Shown: piece after piece, positions 10,305 to 23,226 of the stretch
How the letters are laid out: each line of letters opens with the position of its first letter
Numbering within the stretch: the stretch's first letter is position 1
Assembly: GCA_014706295.1 (NCBI GenBank)
Contig: JACSVZ010000004.1
Span: 94,155,333 to 94,219,332, forward strand
Direction: 5' to 3'
Source of the DNA: Lycocorax pyrrhopterus obiensis
Taxonomy: Eukaryota; Chordata; Aves; Passeriformes; Paradisaeidae
Length of the DNA: 64,000 nt
Translations under genes and position numbers: made by a program
Notes under the pieces: generated by a model
The model's input: the letters and a program-made list of their open reading frames with translations, nothing else
The model's database searches: none
What the model was told of the DNA's origin: nothing

Positions 10305-13300
10305 AACTTAGACATTTATATGCTAGTATCCAGAAATGTCTTCACTAACCATAGCATAGGAGCATCATCCCTGGATTTTGTACCCTTATATCTCTATTAA
10401 GAAATGGCTCATGCAGCTACTCTCTATTTCATAGCAGCATCATAATTCGTTTTTACTCTTCTTTCAAAGCCAACCATGCCCTGACTCCTGGGAGAACAAG
10501 AAAAATAAATAAAACTTATTTCGAAAGAAAACAAAGCACAAGAGCATTACATAAATTGAGAATCTCTATCTCATCTCTTTCTGGGGTTTAGAAATATTAC
10601 TCAGATGTTCCTAGAAAAATGGAGGAAATTTTCCATTCTCACAAAATTATTTCTAGGCTCATGAGGCAAGTTATCATTCTCCTGTGTATTCTAATGGTTT
10701 TGCTCATAAGACATAACACTGAGGTCCTGGCTTTAGCTAAAATGAGAGAGACAACTTCCAAACAACTGAGTAATGATTCCCTGAAGGAATCACTCCAGGA
10801 TAATTTCAGCATGAACCACCTGTTCATCATGTTGTACAGATTTTTGAGCTCACCAGATATGAAGATCCCTGTTTCTGTAGTTGATCTCTTCTTAAGTAAA
10901 TGAAGATAGTTTGGTGAGCTTTTTAAAGTTTTATAACAAGACATGTTAAAAAAATAAGACTTCAGAATAAAGCTAATTTTAGGCCCTTAAAAAGTTCGTT
11001 TGTTTTTATGCCAGTAATACAGTTATACCTTTCACAGGAAATTGGATTCTTGTTTCCTTGAACTTTCTTTACCACTTATTATTTGAAATCCTCATTCTCA
11101 GAATAGCTGTATTGCAGCAGAATCTAGAAAGATACTAATACACACTGAGGATTTTTGTCTGTTGCTTCTGGGGAGTAAAATAGAGAAAGGAATAACATCC
11201 TGATATATGTTTTAAATATGAAAAGGTTTTGAAAGATAAGAATGTAGAGTGCAGAAGTCATAAAAATATTATGTCTGCCACCAGCTGCTCAAATGTCTTA
11301 AAACTTCTGAAGCTCTTGGCTTCAGGGCTTGGAAAAGCCATCCCAGTCTCCAAGTTATTTCTGCTAAATACAGAAACACAATATTACCCAGCTTCAGGAC
11401 AGAGAGTCAAGGATCAGCTCCCGTCTAGGGCACTGATCTATTGAGTCACTTTCCAGGTTTCTGTGGCTCTATAAACCTTCCAAACTTTTGTCCTTTCTTA
11501 CTGTGATCTTGTCAGTACCAAGATGGTAACCTGCTATTGTTCTTCCAAGTGCTTGGCATAGTAGGGCACTGATTTCAGCTGGGATTTCTAGATGCCACTG
11601 TACAAATGGTAGTACAAAGAGTGGTAAAACTGCCTTGTAAATGTGTTCCACATGTGTAGAAATGTTCCTGTCCAGCTCTTTTATCCTAATACCCCAGTAT
11701 CAGCTGAACAAGCTCTGAGCACACAGCAGAGGAGAATATAACACAGAAAACAAGTGTGTGCGTAAAATGTACCCTAACAGACATAGTGTGCTGGTTTAGG
11801 AAGGAAGAATGGAGAGCTTGAATTCCACTCAGGAGATGATTAAGGAACCAATAGAGTCAATGTAAAAGTGAATGGATGCAAAAACAAAATTATAAAAAGT
11901 AAGTGAACTTTTGCAGCAAAGTAGAATGAGGACTTGTCATTCATATACCACTGACAAATGCCCAGACCATTGGTTATGGCGGTAGCATTCACTTAGAAAA
12001 GAAATTTTTTTTGGTCTTGATATTCATAACATGTACGTAAGAAATATTAGAGGAGATTCTGGTGGTGGGAGAACTCTTTAAGAAGGAAAAAATCCTGGCT
12101 GTATTTTTGGATTCCTTCTCTTCTTATATGCTTTATATTCCATGTGAAACCATGAACATGCAAATTTGATTATTCATACAACAGTCAGGTGGATTTAAGA
12201 GTCTTAAGGCCTTTAATGAGTGACTTCCCAGTGTAGTAAGCCTGGGAATTAATGAGTCCCTCTTACTTGTAATTTCTGCGGGGAAGGTAGCCGAGAACAA
12301 CTTCTATAAATCACTGATATCATGTCAGCCTGTCAGGATTTGTCTACATGTGAAATTAGTTCTCATGAAGTACAGGTCATAATTTACTGGAAACCAGCTC
12401 CACTGAACTAACTTCTGTATTTGTGCATAGTCACTCATGCAGTGTGGGACATGCAAGGTATCCCTTCTTTCAGAGAAGGATAAGGTAATTCACCAGAAAT
12501 CCATCACACTCTGCTAGTTTAGTGGATGGAAATGAAAAGATACACCCATCCAGCCAGAAGGAGTGAGAGACAGTCTGGAAATCATAGACAAGTGTTTTAA
12601 AAATAGAATAAATGTATCTACTAGGAAAGTGTTTTAGCTTGGCCATAACCTGCACTGTTCCCTCTGTTTAACATCTGGAAAGAAATTGGCTTGTTTGTAG
12701 CCAGTTCAGATTATGGATGAAAGAATAAATCTTCTTCTGCATCAGTGCTTGTAAATGTACCCTCAGAATTCATTAAGGGTAATTGCAGGAGGCAGAGAAA
12801 AGGAAAAGTAACAAGACAGCAGCTGAAATACTATAAATTAATACCTAAATTTATAGAAAAATTAAAATTTATTCTTAAATGCAGCAGGGTTCAGAATCTA
12901 TGCTTACTGTTGCAGCTGTTGTTTGTTATAATAGTTAAGGATATAAATGCCACTTTATCATTGTTACACAAGATGAATTCATAAACTGTTTAAACACGGC
13001 CATCAATGCGTCCAAGAGTCTAGTCACATAAAATCATCATATTTAACTCTTCTGATAAATAAGAGGAAAAAAAGAGTATAAGATTCTTTTCTAAGAAGAA
13101 TTTTTGTTTCTTCTCTAGTTATCTTGTTTCCACTATGAGAAAACCGATTAGAGACATCTGCGGACTAGAACTAGTGTATAAACTCATAATGTAGGTTCAG
13201 GATAAAACTCATGTTTTAACTCAGTGAAAACACTGTGGTTTTGATGTCTTCTTGTCTTTGATACTTGGGAAATGAAATTCAGAAGCCAAGGAATGGAAAC

Positions 13301-15470
13301 ACTTGTGCTGTTTGGAAAAAAAAAAAGCAGAAGCTGCAAATAAACAATAAGACACAAGAAACTGGAAGAATCTAAATGACAACACGAAGACGAAAATGCA
13401 CATATGAGACCTACTCAGCTCTTTTATAAAGTCCTGTGTAGAAGAGATTTATTTTAATAGTATATTGTTGCAGGCATGTAAGTTTAGTATTGATTAATAG
13501 AAAATTGCTGTATTTAGTTACAAGACCGTCAGCACTTCTGACACATAAAAAATAGATCATTGCAAATGTACATACGAGCCTTATGAGCTGTGTATTTTGA
13601 ATATGTATTCACTTCTCTAAGTAGATATTAGTACTGGGTACTTCATTGCATATGATACCTGGATATGTGCAGAAATCAAATACACCAGAAACTGAGACAT
13701 GCAGCTACATTAGGCAGAAACAGAAAGTAATCTTTATTCTATAAAGACACCTAAAATAATTTTTTGCAGTTTTTTTTTAAATTGGGATGGTAGAGAAATT
13801 GAAATTTTTATTTCATTTAAAATATTTCTAGTGTCTTTGAAAGTAGTATTCTAAGTGGAGGCTATTTTTCTAAAAGCTGAAACAAAAAATTGTTATTTAA
13901 TAAAATAAAAAAATACAAAACTATTTTTAAGTTCATTGTCCAGTAAATATGTTTATATGGCATTTTCATAGTAAATGCCACAGATTTTCATAGATTCCTG
14001 CATAGTGGGTGTATGTTTGGACCCACAAAGGAACGAAAACCTTTTACATAAATTTAGAAGTATTTCTCAGAATTCTATTATTAGTAAAAATACAGGACTT
14101 CAGATTGTACAGCTACACTACTTTATTCCTAAATAGTACTAAATTATGGCTGAAAGGACATTCTAGACATTTGGGAACAAAGATCAAAGAACATGGAATC
14201 ATAATGGAGTTTTCAGAAATCAGAGTGGGATTTCAGTGAGACCTACCTCGTGCTCATGCATTTTTAGGTGGTATCTCAAGCAGGCTGGCTGTGCCTCCAG
14301 TACCAGGCATCCCACTGAAACAAATGTGGGGTTTTCATGTGATAAGAAGCAGTAAGTTATTTGGAAACAATTAGTTATTTTATCTCGCTATTTTTCTTTT
14401 GCCGATAGCTAACAAAACCAGAAATTACACAAAGAGAATGAAACACTGCTTTTCTAAACATGTGGATCGGTGGTACAAGTAGCTATGGTTGGTTGCTTTT
14501 TTTTTATTTCTAATTCTTCAAAATTACTAATAAAGATGTAAGACAATATTGCATTACACTTGCTATGGTAAGTGGTATAGAATAGCTTTCCTACTGTAGT
14601 CTGCTTTAGTCCTGTAGAAACTGGGAAAAAATATATTATCGTAGTCTGTATTATTATTCTGTTCCTTCAGAGGAACTGGTCTGTTTAAAATATCTTATTG
14701 AGTAGGAAATTGCTCTAATGCACATAGTGAAATAAGTACTTTTAGAGGGAGACAGTGGAAATTATTATCTATATGAGTATGTGTGAATCTGAGTGTACAC
14801 AGTGCTTCTAAAATTACAGTAAATAGCATATTTGTGACTAGAATTTGGATGCTGGGTACTGGTGTGTGCTCAAATTAAACTAGATAGATTCTCTTTTACG
14901 TAATTGTAAAATACTACCGTTTTTTACCTCTGTGAGGTTTTCAAGCCCATCTACTGTTAGGCTGATTTTTGCTCTGAAACCCTCAGTTCAATATCTCATC
15001 TAAAAATCATTTGACTCTCTGTAGTGGAATCATGAATGTTCTCATTATCTGTATAAATACTGAATGTAATTCAAAGCCTGCAATGCTTCTGGTCTCCTCA
15101 ATTTAAAACCATAACACAATTAATGAGAAAGTTACTCACTTTCTTGAAATCATTGATCAGCTGGGTATTCTTTGAGTGTGGTGGGTTACGTAGACACAAT
15201 AATTTTCTTTTTTTTTCATTCAGATGGCAATATTTTGGTGGTAATTATGTTCTGTGTAGTTTGTTATTGACTTTCTTTACTTGCTTTTGATATATTAATT
15301 TTACTACAGGGTACTTTTATCTGTTCAGAATTTTATTCATTATTTATTGTTATATAGTAACATATGGTTCTTATAATAAATTCGAAGTTTTATAATAGGA
15401 AGAGGAAACACATAGCAGAAAGAAACAAGGAAAGAAAAGAATTTCATTCCATTAAGAAGATGTCAGTTGC
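10305..15470. other. Unique AT-rich sequence, no gene or repeat recognised
   Basis: First part of the longest stretch in the window without a recognisable interspersed repeat. Open frames of 60-101 codons (for example minus 10639-10944 and its plus-strand shadow 10619-10903) match no family I know. A tract at 13867-13925 is almost pure A/T. Confidence 0.5.
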
Positions 15471-15488
15471 ATATATACATGTATATAT
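15471..15488. repeat. Perfect 18-base palindrome
   Basis: The sequence ATATATACATGTATATAT is self-complementary and lies in an (AT)-rich stretch to about 15498. Such sequences arise readily in AT microsatellites. Confidence 0.9.
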
Positions 15489-15498
15489 ATAATATAAA

Positions 15499-18400
15499 AT
15501 TAAATTCTATCAATTTGATGGCAGTTTTTTGAAAGGACAGATTTTAATTTTTTATTTTGAAATGCTTTTCTCTTTTTAATCACTTTTATTGCCCTAGGTT
15601 ATTAAGTTCTATTTCCAGCTTAAAGCAGAGCTTTTAGTCAGCAGTATGGATCCAATATATCAAATTTTCTTCCTGGAAAATGTGGAATTTGGGACTTCAA
15701 ATGTTTTCCTTACTTGAAAAAATAAGAAATATTCATGGATTCTTTTAAAACTGTAGTTTTAATTATCTAACTCTGTGTTCATAATGGCCACTGCTTCCAG
15801 CAGAAAATCTGTTTTGATGCCTGCTCTGAAAGGTGATAATGGATACCTGATCCCAAAATGAAATGTCATGTTTGATTGCATCACAACATTGTGATTGCAT
15901 TATGCTCAGAAAAGAAACAGGGTGCAGCGATATACAATATCAAGTGAGAGCCAGCAGTAAGTGTTTTTCCCATTTCTCTCTACACTAGATTAGGTTTATG
16001 GTACTCCTGTAGTTAGAATAACTTAAGGAATCACCTGTTCCGATCCTTTCCTGAGTGACAGACCCAAAGCAGAGAGCAAGCTGTGTGCCCACAGCCTGTG
16101 CTCATGTTTTGGTGGCTCTTTGCTATGAGAAGTCCAGCAGCCCCCTTGGGTAGGGTGTGCACTCAACAGGGTCTCACTTCTCATGGTCACCCTCACTGCA
16201 TGACAAGATAACATGGGCACATCCAGTGTCTAGACAAAGGTGCCTTTGAATTAGAGAACCATACACATCTTTTATTAAAATGTCTCTGCAATTATAGAAG
16301 ACAATAATGATGATATCTGACGACAACATCTGATTTTGATGTGTTTTTATAGCACTAGCCTCTGCTGTGTTCTTAAGAAGGTTTCTTGTCCTTTACAGGA
16401 CATAATCTGATTCAGAAGCTACCATGATTTTATACAATGATCTGTTTAGATCCCATTGGATACAGTAAATAAAAAGAACTGTGCTGTCAGCTGAAAGTTA
16501 CAGTTTATTTTAAAAGCTTACTGTAAAATCTTAGGAAAAGGAAAAACCTTCAAAAATATTTCTCTTCTGCTGGCTTCTATTGCTAAGATGATAGTAAAGG
16601 GAATTGACAGCAGAAAAGTGTATTTGACTGAGGCATTTTATGGGATTTGATTATCTGTTTAATCCTGGCACTTTCTTGCATAGCTCAATCTAGAGGACTT
16701 GATGTTTCACATTGTAATACAGTTTTGTAGAGAAAAAGTTTAGTAGAGGTAATGGATTCTCAGACATGCACTTCTGAGGAGAAAAAGTCAGAGAAGAGAT
16801 GGTATAAACTACTAAAGGCGTTACAAAGAGTATGCTCCATTATATTCTATGAAACTAACTGAACATTGAGGGCACACATTATCTCAGCTATAGAGGAGTC
16901 TCCCTCCTTCTGTGAGCAATTCTCTGGTGGCAGAAATTAATCTCAAGTGAAAATTTGACTTTTTGAGCAACTGATTAAACATGCTTTACCCATTGAAATG
17001 TTCTAAAAGGTGGATTAATGTTACTCTCTCCATTTGACTGACTGGTAAACTGAACAGCTGTGGGATTAAAAGCTGTGCTCAAAAATCTTCATTTCACAGG
17101 CCCTAAAGCTTGACACTCAGCTAAAGTTCAATTCTCTGCAGTATGTATTAAGCTCCTTAGAACAAGAGAAACATTGTACCTGTAAGCAGAAATACTCCTC
17201 AGGACAAAATCCAGCATCAATTCAGAATAAATTTTATACTTTTGAGCAGATCAAAATTTTTTGTGATTATCATTTGTCTTTCATCGTCATTGTGCCAGTT
17301 ACAGATAGTTGTGCCTGATACACAAGAGGGGCAGTCACGCTCCTGTGGAGCACTCAGAAAATTGCTCGAAATTTTTCCCATGGCATAAGTATGGGTGAGA
17401 AACTAGACTGGTGCAATATTCTGAGACAACAGCAGACCGATAAAACACACACTGATAAAACGTCTCAGGGGTATGGACAGAAAAGGATTGAACTTACTAA
17501 GACGTGCTGTGGTTTAGATGTGGTGTCAAGCAAACGTGCATGGACAAATTCTGGGTCTGATCACTAGGCAGAAGAAGGTGATGAGGAAGGCATACAGGTT
17601 ATCTGATAAGACTGAGTAGTCAGCTTCTCTCTCTGTGTCACTGTCCATATTTATTTATGGATACACTCCAGATGATACATTCCAAAGCTTTGCTATAGCA
17701 GACTAAGCACCAGTTGGAGAGAAAAAATTATTGAAGCTAAGGGATACTTCTGGCACAGGAGCTATGGGTATGAAAATATTGGATCATCTACCAGAAAAAT
17801 AAGAAGCAAGTCCCTACTAGCACAACAGTGATGCGCCGAGACAACTCGGTTCCTCCCACAGGAGGAGAAGGAAAAACCTAACTGTTTAACTAAACTTGAC
17901 AAGCTTATGAAGGCCCTGCATGATGCAAGAGCTGGGCACTGCGTTTAACTCCATCAAAAGTCACTTCCAGTCCTATGTTCATGTTATAGACTTGAGTTAT
18001 AGTACTGTCACCAATCATCAAGGAAGCCAAGAAAAATTTAGCTCTGGTTTTTGATTTAGTTCTTAATTCCTCATTAAGAGAGAAGGAAGATTTGTGAAAT
18101 TAAATGATAGGGAAAGTTTATACTAGCCTGTATGACTTGCATTTTTAACAGTCCTCTGACTTTACTTCTTGAGGCTTCTTATAATTTTTAAGCTTGATGT
18201 CACGTGTTGTTTTCAAATGTTGTGAGAACACCTTTTCTTTGCTCTGAAATTATCAGAAATGTGACCTATAACACAAGAGATAAGAGGACTACCTGACTGA
18301 ACGCCCTTTAAAACCAGAACTCCCTTTAATATATATTAAGAAAATAAGGATACTAAAATCAGGTCTGATGTGAAAGAATTCTAAAGTTTTCTTTTGCTTG

Positions 18401-19778
18401 GCATATATTTGAAATTAGGTTCTTTGTGATTTAGTGTTTATTTTGAAGACAGGCAGAACTTTGGTTTAATCAAATATATCAAGTATCTTCATAAGTCTTC
18501 TGTAGAAAGAAGTCTAAGTTACAGTGAAACATAAAATGACAAAAGATTCAGGATATTGAATTTCTCTAGAGAAGTATCAGCCCTGGAAGAGACCTGGTTT
18601 CCAAGTGCTGGAAGAGAGTAAGATGCTAGAACCAACCCTCCAGAGATGAAATTTCAACACCTTTGACTCACAAATTACTATTAAATTAGACTGCCAATCC
18701 CTGCAGCAACTGCAAATTATGTTAGCAGTATTAAAGATGGCAAAATTATACCTTTAAAAAAAAATTCTGTACACACAGCCTCAGGTTTGTTTTGCCATGT
18801 TTACCTTGAATTTACCTATAAATCTATGCCAAAAGATCAAACTGATTCTATGTATATTCAGGGGACTGATATAACTGAGAAAATGAATGCCATGTTATGT
18901 TGTAAGCAAGGAGGTCTGTAAGCAAAAGTGAGGAAAAATGACCAAAGGTTGAACAGTTTGTGAGAGTTCAAAGACATTGCTTTACAAAGGTGAGTAAACT
19001 AGACCACTGCCTTGGAGGATGTCATCAGTCAAGACAGGAGTTGATCAGATTGCACCTGTTTCTAGAATGACTCATATTCAGCAATTAGCCCAGAGTACTG
19101 CTAAGGTATATAGAAGAAACTCAGCTTTGTTTGCTGCTGTGAAAAGGAGGAAGCCCTCACTAATTAGTTGCATTTGTAGATTTCATATTAAGAAAAACAC
19201 TTCTAAAATCCTCCAAATATAATTTCCTACTTAAAACCCATATGGTCTCTTTGTACAGACTGTAGAGTGAAGTCATATTATCAATTGGTGTAGTCAATTT
19301 GAAGAGGAGAAAATTAAATTAACACTTGGACCATTAAAACCTTTTTTTTAAAAAAGTGGCCCATTGCTCCAAAGTGAATGATTTGCAGCAGTGTAATGAT
19401 ATTCAGGGGAACTAAATGAATTGTCTGCAGAGGATATGTTTTAAGTATACATCTGATGAAGAATTCAGGGATCATAATTTTGTATTTTATATTACTGTAT
19501 TTGCTACACAGAAGGAAGTTCTTACTTAAGTCAGATGTAGTTTTTTCAATAACCTCAGTCATAACAACATTTTGCCTGCATTCTCTAACCTGATAGGTTT
19601 ATAGACAATAAAATATGACAAAATAACACAACATCCTTCTTATTCTAGTGCTTACTGTCTTCACAAGATAAGCCTCATCTTTATATAAAATTATTGCAGG
19701 AGTGACATATTGAGATACATACCAGAGAGACGGTTAAAGTTTCTCCAGCATAAGACAGTCAAAGAACCATCGGAGCTG
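15499..19778. other. Unique AT-rich sequence, no gene or repeat recognised
   Basis: Nothing was recognised. Two small neighbouring inverted repeats occur at about 17836-17873 (CCGAG-ACAA-CTCGG, then a TCCTCC/GGAGGA pair); they are too short to assign a role. Confidence 0.5.
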
Positions 19779-20315
19779 AGATTTGAATTAGTGTTGAAAA
19801 CAGTGATGATAATACAGAGTTGTTTTTTTTTTTTATCATTGGGCAAGGCTTACACAGAGCCAAGGCCTTTTCTGCTTTTCGTACTGCCACAGTGAGTGGT
19901 GAGGAGGCTGGGGGTGCATAGGAGGTTGGGAGCAGACACAGCTGGGACAGGTGACCCAGACTGACCAGAGGAATATTCCAGACCATATGACATCATGCTC
20001 AATATATAAAGTGGGGGGAGGAAGAAGAAGAAAGGCGGGACTTTTGAAGTGATGGTGTTTGTCTTCCCAAGTAACCACTGTATGTGATAGGTCCCCTCTC
20101 TCCTGGAGATGGCTGAACTGCCCTTGGGAAGCAGTGAATTTATTCCTTGTTTTGGTTTGTTTGCATTGTGGTTTTTGCTTTTCCTTTTAAACTGAATTTA
20201 TCTCAACCCATGGGTTCGCTATCTTTTACGCTTCCTATTCTCTCCCCAGTCCAACTGCTGGACAATGACAGAATGGCTGTGTGGGGCTTGTCTGCTGGCT
20301 GGGGTTAAACCACAA
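19779..20315 (+). mobile_element. Solo LTR of an avian endogenous retrovirus, 5'-truncated
   Basis: This matches, in order, a well-known avian ERVL-type LTR as I remember it. The blocks are 'ttgaaaacagtgatgataat' (19794), 'gcttacacagagccaaggcc' (19848), 'gaatattccagaccatatga' (19971), a TGACATCA CRE/ATF-like site (19988-19995) and a TATA box AATATATAAA (20001-20010). Further on come 'cttcccaagtaacc', 'tcctggagatggctgaac', 'tttatctcaaccca' and the terminus GGGGTTAAACCACAAC (20300-20315). About 70 bases are missing from the 5' end. The place where the family has its ATTAAA polyadenylation signal reads TTTAAA (about 20188). No internal retroviral sequence follows, so it is a solo LTR. The exact family name was not confirmed. 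Confidence 0.88.
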
Positions 20316-20562
20316 CCTGGGTATGGGGTCATCTCTGTCAAAAATGAATCATGTTAAAAAGTCTAACTAGTCATCTGAAGTAACCTGAACATATATATAC
20401 AAGAACTGATATTTGTTGACTTGTTAGGACAGAATTTTTGACAAAAGAAATTGAAATTTTCGCCATGAAGGACCAGCAACTATGCATGCTGTACATAGGT
20501 ATACAAACCTTAAAGAGCATTCACAGTCACAGGATACCAATAATAGTTGGGATTGATGGGTT
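20316..20562. other. Unique sequence between LTR and CR1
   Basis: Nothing was recognised. A 63-codon frame (20438-20629) runs into the CR1 and is not supported. Confidence 0.5.
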
Positions 20563-20809
20563 CACAGAATCACAGAATCATTTCATTTGGAAAAGAGCTC
20601 TGAGATCATTAAGTCCAACCTTTGACTGACCACCACCATGTCCGATACACTATGGCACTAAGTGCCATGTCCAGTCATTTCTTGAGCAACTCCAGGAACA
20701 GTGACTCCACCACCTCCATGGGCAGTCCATTTCAATGATTAACAACCCTTTCGGTGAAGATATTCCTCCTGATGTCCAGCCTGAATCTGCCTTGGCACAG
20801 CTTGACCTG
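20563..20809 (-). mobile_element. CR1 LINE tail
   Basis: Minus-strand CR1 3' end. On the plus strand it opens with the tail CACAGAATCACAGAATCA, then 'gatcattaagtccaacc', 'gtgactccaccacctccatg', 'gatgtccagcctgaatctgc' and 'cttggcacagcttg'. It is 5'-truncated after about 250 bases. Confidence 0.93.
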
Positions 20810-21369
20810 TGATAAATTATAGTTCTTCTAACTAACAAGAAAGAAAATTCCAGGAGATGCTTCTTCCTCGAAAATATGAGATACAGTTTTTCTTTTGCTG
20901 TGGTATAAAGTCGGTAGCAAAGCTGGAGCTAGCAGTGGGGGAACTAGAAGGCCAGACATGCATCTCCAGCTATTTAATCACAAGCGTATTCCTACATCCT
21001 GTGTTCCTGACTATGGAAGTGAAGAATATTGTTGAAGGCTAGCTGATGAATGCTCTGTCACAGCTAGAGCTGGCAAAAAGCTGCATTTTTTGACAGCAAG
21101 AACTTAGGGAATATTTATCGTTCAGGTCTGAGAAAGCTGATTTGTTTCAGACTGGCTGGGGTAATGTTAGAGCAAATAGATTATGTAGATACATCTTTTA
21201 GCCACTTTGATTTTGGTGTTTCCTATCAGTCCCAGTCATTCCACTGGTTTCTGTGTGACACTACTCGCTAAAGAGCTGGTGCTGCCTTGGTTTCTGTCTC
21301 TTGTGGATGACAATTGTCACCACGTCTCACAACAGCTTGCAAAGGTATAGCACCTTTTTCTGTGCCCTT
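20810..21369. other. Unique sequence left of the second LTR
   Basis: No repeat or gene was recognised. The 61-codon frame at 20857-21042 has no recognisable domain. Confidence 0.5.
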
Positions 21370-21374
21370 ACAGG
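21370..21374 (+). repeat. Target-site duplication ACAGG, left copy
   Basis: Five bases immediately before the LTR's 5' TG, repeated at 22233-22237. A five-base duplication fits ERVL-type integration. Confidence 0.8.
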
Positions 21375-22232
21375 TGTTGGGGGTTTTAGGAGTTCTCCTG
21401 TTTTTCTTTTTCTCTTAAAGAATTTTTCCCATATATGTTACCAGGGGGACAAATCACTGGGTGCTTAAGAACAACAAAAGAGCCGGCCACAGAGGGCGGG
21501 GGTGCAACTAGCTACTTGTTTTCACCTGGGGGGTGGGGGAGTGGGGTTTGCTGGTGCCCTCAGTGTGAAGAAGGTGTGGGTCAGAGCTGGAGGTTCCTTC
21601 TTTTTTCGGCTGTTTTTCCTTCTACCTGAGAAACCCGGATTCCCAAGCCCACCTTTCCTTGCCCTGCTGGGAGCCAGGCTGCAGCCGCTCCGCTCTCCGC
21701 TGCTTGGACCCTTCGCTACCCTATAACCCTACACACCCTTTGCTGGCTGAGACCTCCCGGAGCTCCCGCTGCAGCTCCGGAGTTTGATACATCTCGTCTG
21801 CCCCCCGGGATCTGTGCTCGTCTCTGCTGCTCCAGCCTGCTGCTCCCGAGGGTCCGGCCGGACACCAGGACCAGCTGCCCAGAGGGTTTGTTGAAGCTTT
21901 TTTTTTCGTCCATCCTTTCCCGGGACCCCGAGCCGCCCCTGCCAGCTGTGACTGTGGCTGCACCGAAGCGGGGGAGGGGTGCCCGACAGCCGAGAGGGGC
22001 TGGCCCTGGGTTTGTGGTTGTGTTTGCTGTTACTGCCATAGTTATTGTTGTTTGTTTGCCTTGTTATATATATATATATTAGTAAAGAACTGTTATTCCT
22101 ACTCCTCATACCTTTGCCTGAAAGCCCTTTAATTTCAAAATTATAGTAATTTGGAGGGAAGGGGGTTGCATTTTCCATTTCAGGGGAGGCTCCTGCCTTC
22201 TTTGACAGACACCTGTCTTTCAAACCAGGACA
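21375..22232 (+). mobile_element. Complete CpG-rich solo LTR of an avian endogenous retrovirus
   Basis: An 858-base LTR with canonical TG...CA ends (TGTTGGGGG to CCAGGACA) and a 5-base target duplication, ACAGG, on both sides. The middle (about 21640-22010) is very GC- and CpG-rich. It is followed by an (AT)n run (22064-22079), an AGTAAA polyadenylation-like hexamer (22081-22086), and a U5-like segment containing 'gaactgttattcctactcct' and 'ctgtctttcaaaccagga'. No gag/pol sequence flanks it, so it is a solo LTR left by recombination. The frames of 60-164 codons on both strands inside it (21435-22223) reflect its GC content and are not genes. I recognise the sequence type as a known avian LTR but cannot name the family with certainty. 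Confidence 0.9.
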
Positions 22233-22237
22233 ACAGG
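22233..22237 (+). repeat. Target-site duplication ACAGG, right copy
   Basis: Matches 21370-21374 exactly and directly follows the LTR's 3' terminal CA. Confidence 0.8.
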
Positions 22238-23226
22238 GCAGGCAGAGAGTAATCTCACTTTTTCAGTGCTTCCTCAATCTTAGGATCTCCTACAGCAAAG
22301 AAAAATGGTGTTCAAGGGTCAGACCTTAAAAGCACTGGCAGAGGGCTAACACTGACTAATCATCACTTTCACTTACAGAAAAAACTTTTACTGCCTGTCT
22401 GATTGCCAAGTGATTTTGAAACCTTACAAACATTTTTATTTTAACTTCTGGTAGGAGAGTTGGATTTATGTTAGACCCAAAAGTGCTCTGATGATAGTTT
22501 TATGGAACGATACAGATCATTTACTTCTGTAAGTTAGAAGCTGAGCTTCTGTGCTCTGTCTATACTCCTAAACGTGGTAGGAAGATGTGTCAATATGATG
22601 GCTGATTGGATAGCTACAACTATCTTGCAAATTTAGAAATGTCTGCAAGCGAACTAAAAACTGCACTACAGAATAATCCCACATGTAAAGTACTGATAAT
22701 TAAACCCCTCTGACAATTACATCATACATTATCAGGATTAGCCAGATCCATTACTCATCGCTGGTGCTTCGAACAAAACAAAGCTGGTTCGCTAGGAACT
22801 GTCAGCTGAGCAGATGCTCCTATGGAAGAAAGCAGCCAAGCACTGTTTATGTAATACGAGCAGCAGCATGCTGCAGAAAGATATTGCTCCAGCTTGCACA
22901 GTGTTCCTGGAGTTTAGAAACTAGAAAAGGCAAAAATCTGAAAGCACCATATTGACTATACCATATTTGAATACCAATTTATTTGCATATTCTTTTTCTC
23001 TGCTATAATTATGCTTTGATGAAACCCTTTTTAGTGTATTTAAAGCACACATCTTTGCATTTCTCCTGTTTATAAAAATTAAAGACAATAATACACAGAA
23101 CACAGAGGAAAAAAGATAAGGGTTTTAGTTATTATAAAGGAATACTCTTTAATTGCAGGAGTTTATATTAAAGACTGGAGTTAAAAATAAAATGTACGGA
23201 AATTTTTTGCAAGGACTTTTGTGTCG
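22238..23226. other. Unique sequence, no gene seen
   Basis: Nothing was recognised. The sub-stretch 22620-22760 carries homeodomain-like core motifs (TAATTA at 22697, GGATTA at 22735), which is suggestive at most. Confidence 0.45.

Noticed and set aside
11784..11830. LTR-like start 'tgtgctggtttagg'
   Set aside because: The following sequence does not continue as any LTR I know and there is no matching 3' terminus nearby.
17836..17873. Two adjacent small hairpins as a possible structured RNA
   Set aside because: Stems of only 5-6 bp with no conserved context; expected by chance.
21716..22223. Long minus-strand open frames (up to 164 codons) and plus-strand frames
   Set aside because: They lie inside the solo LTR, where high GC makes stop codons rare; several frames are open at once and none resembles a protein family.
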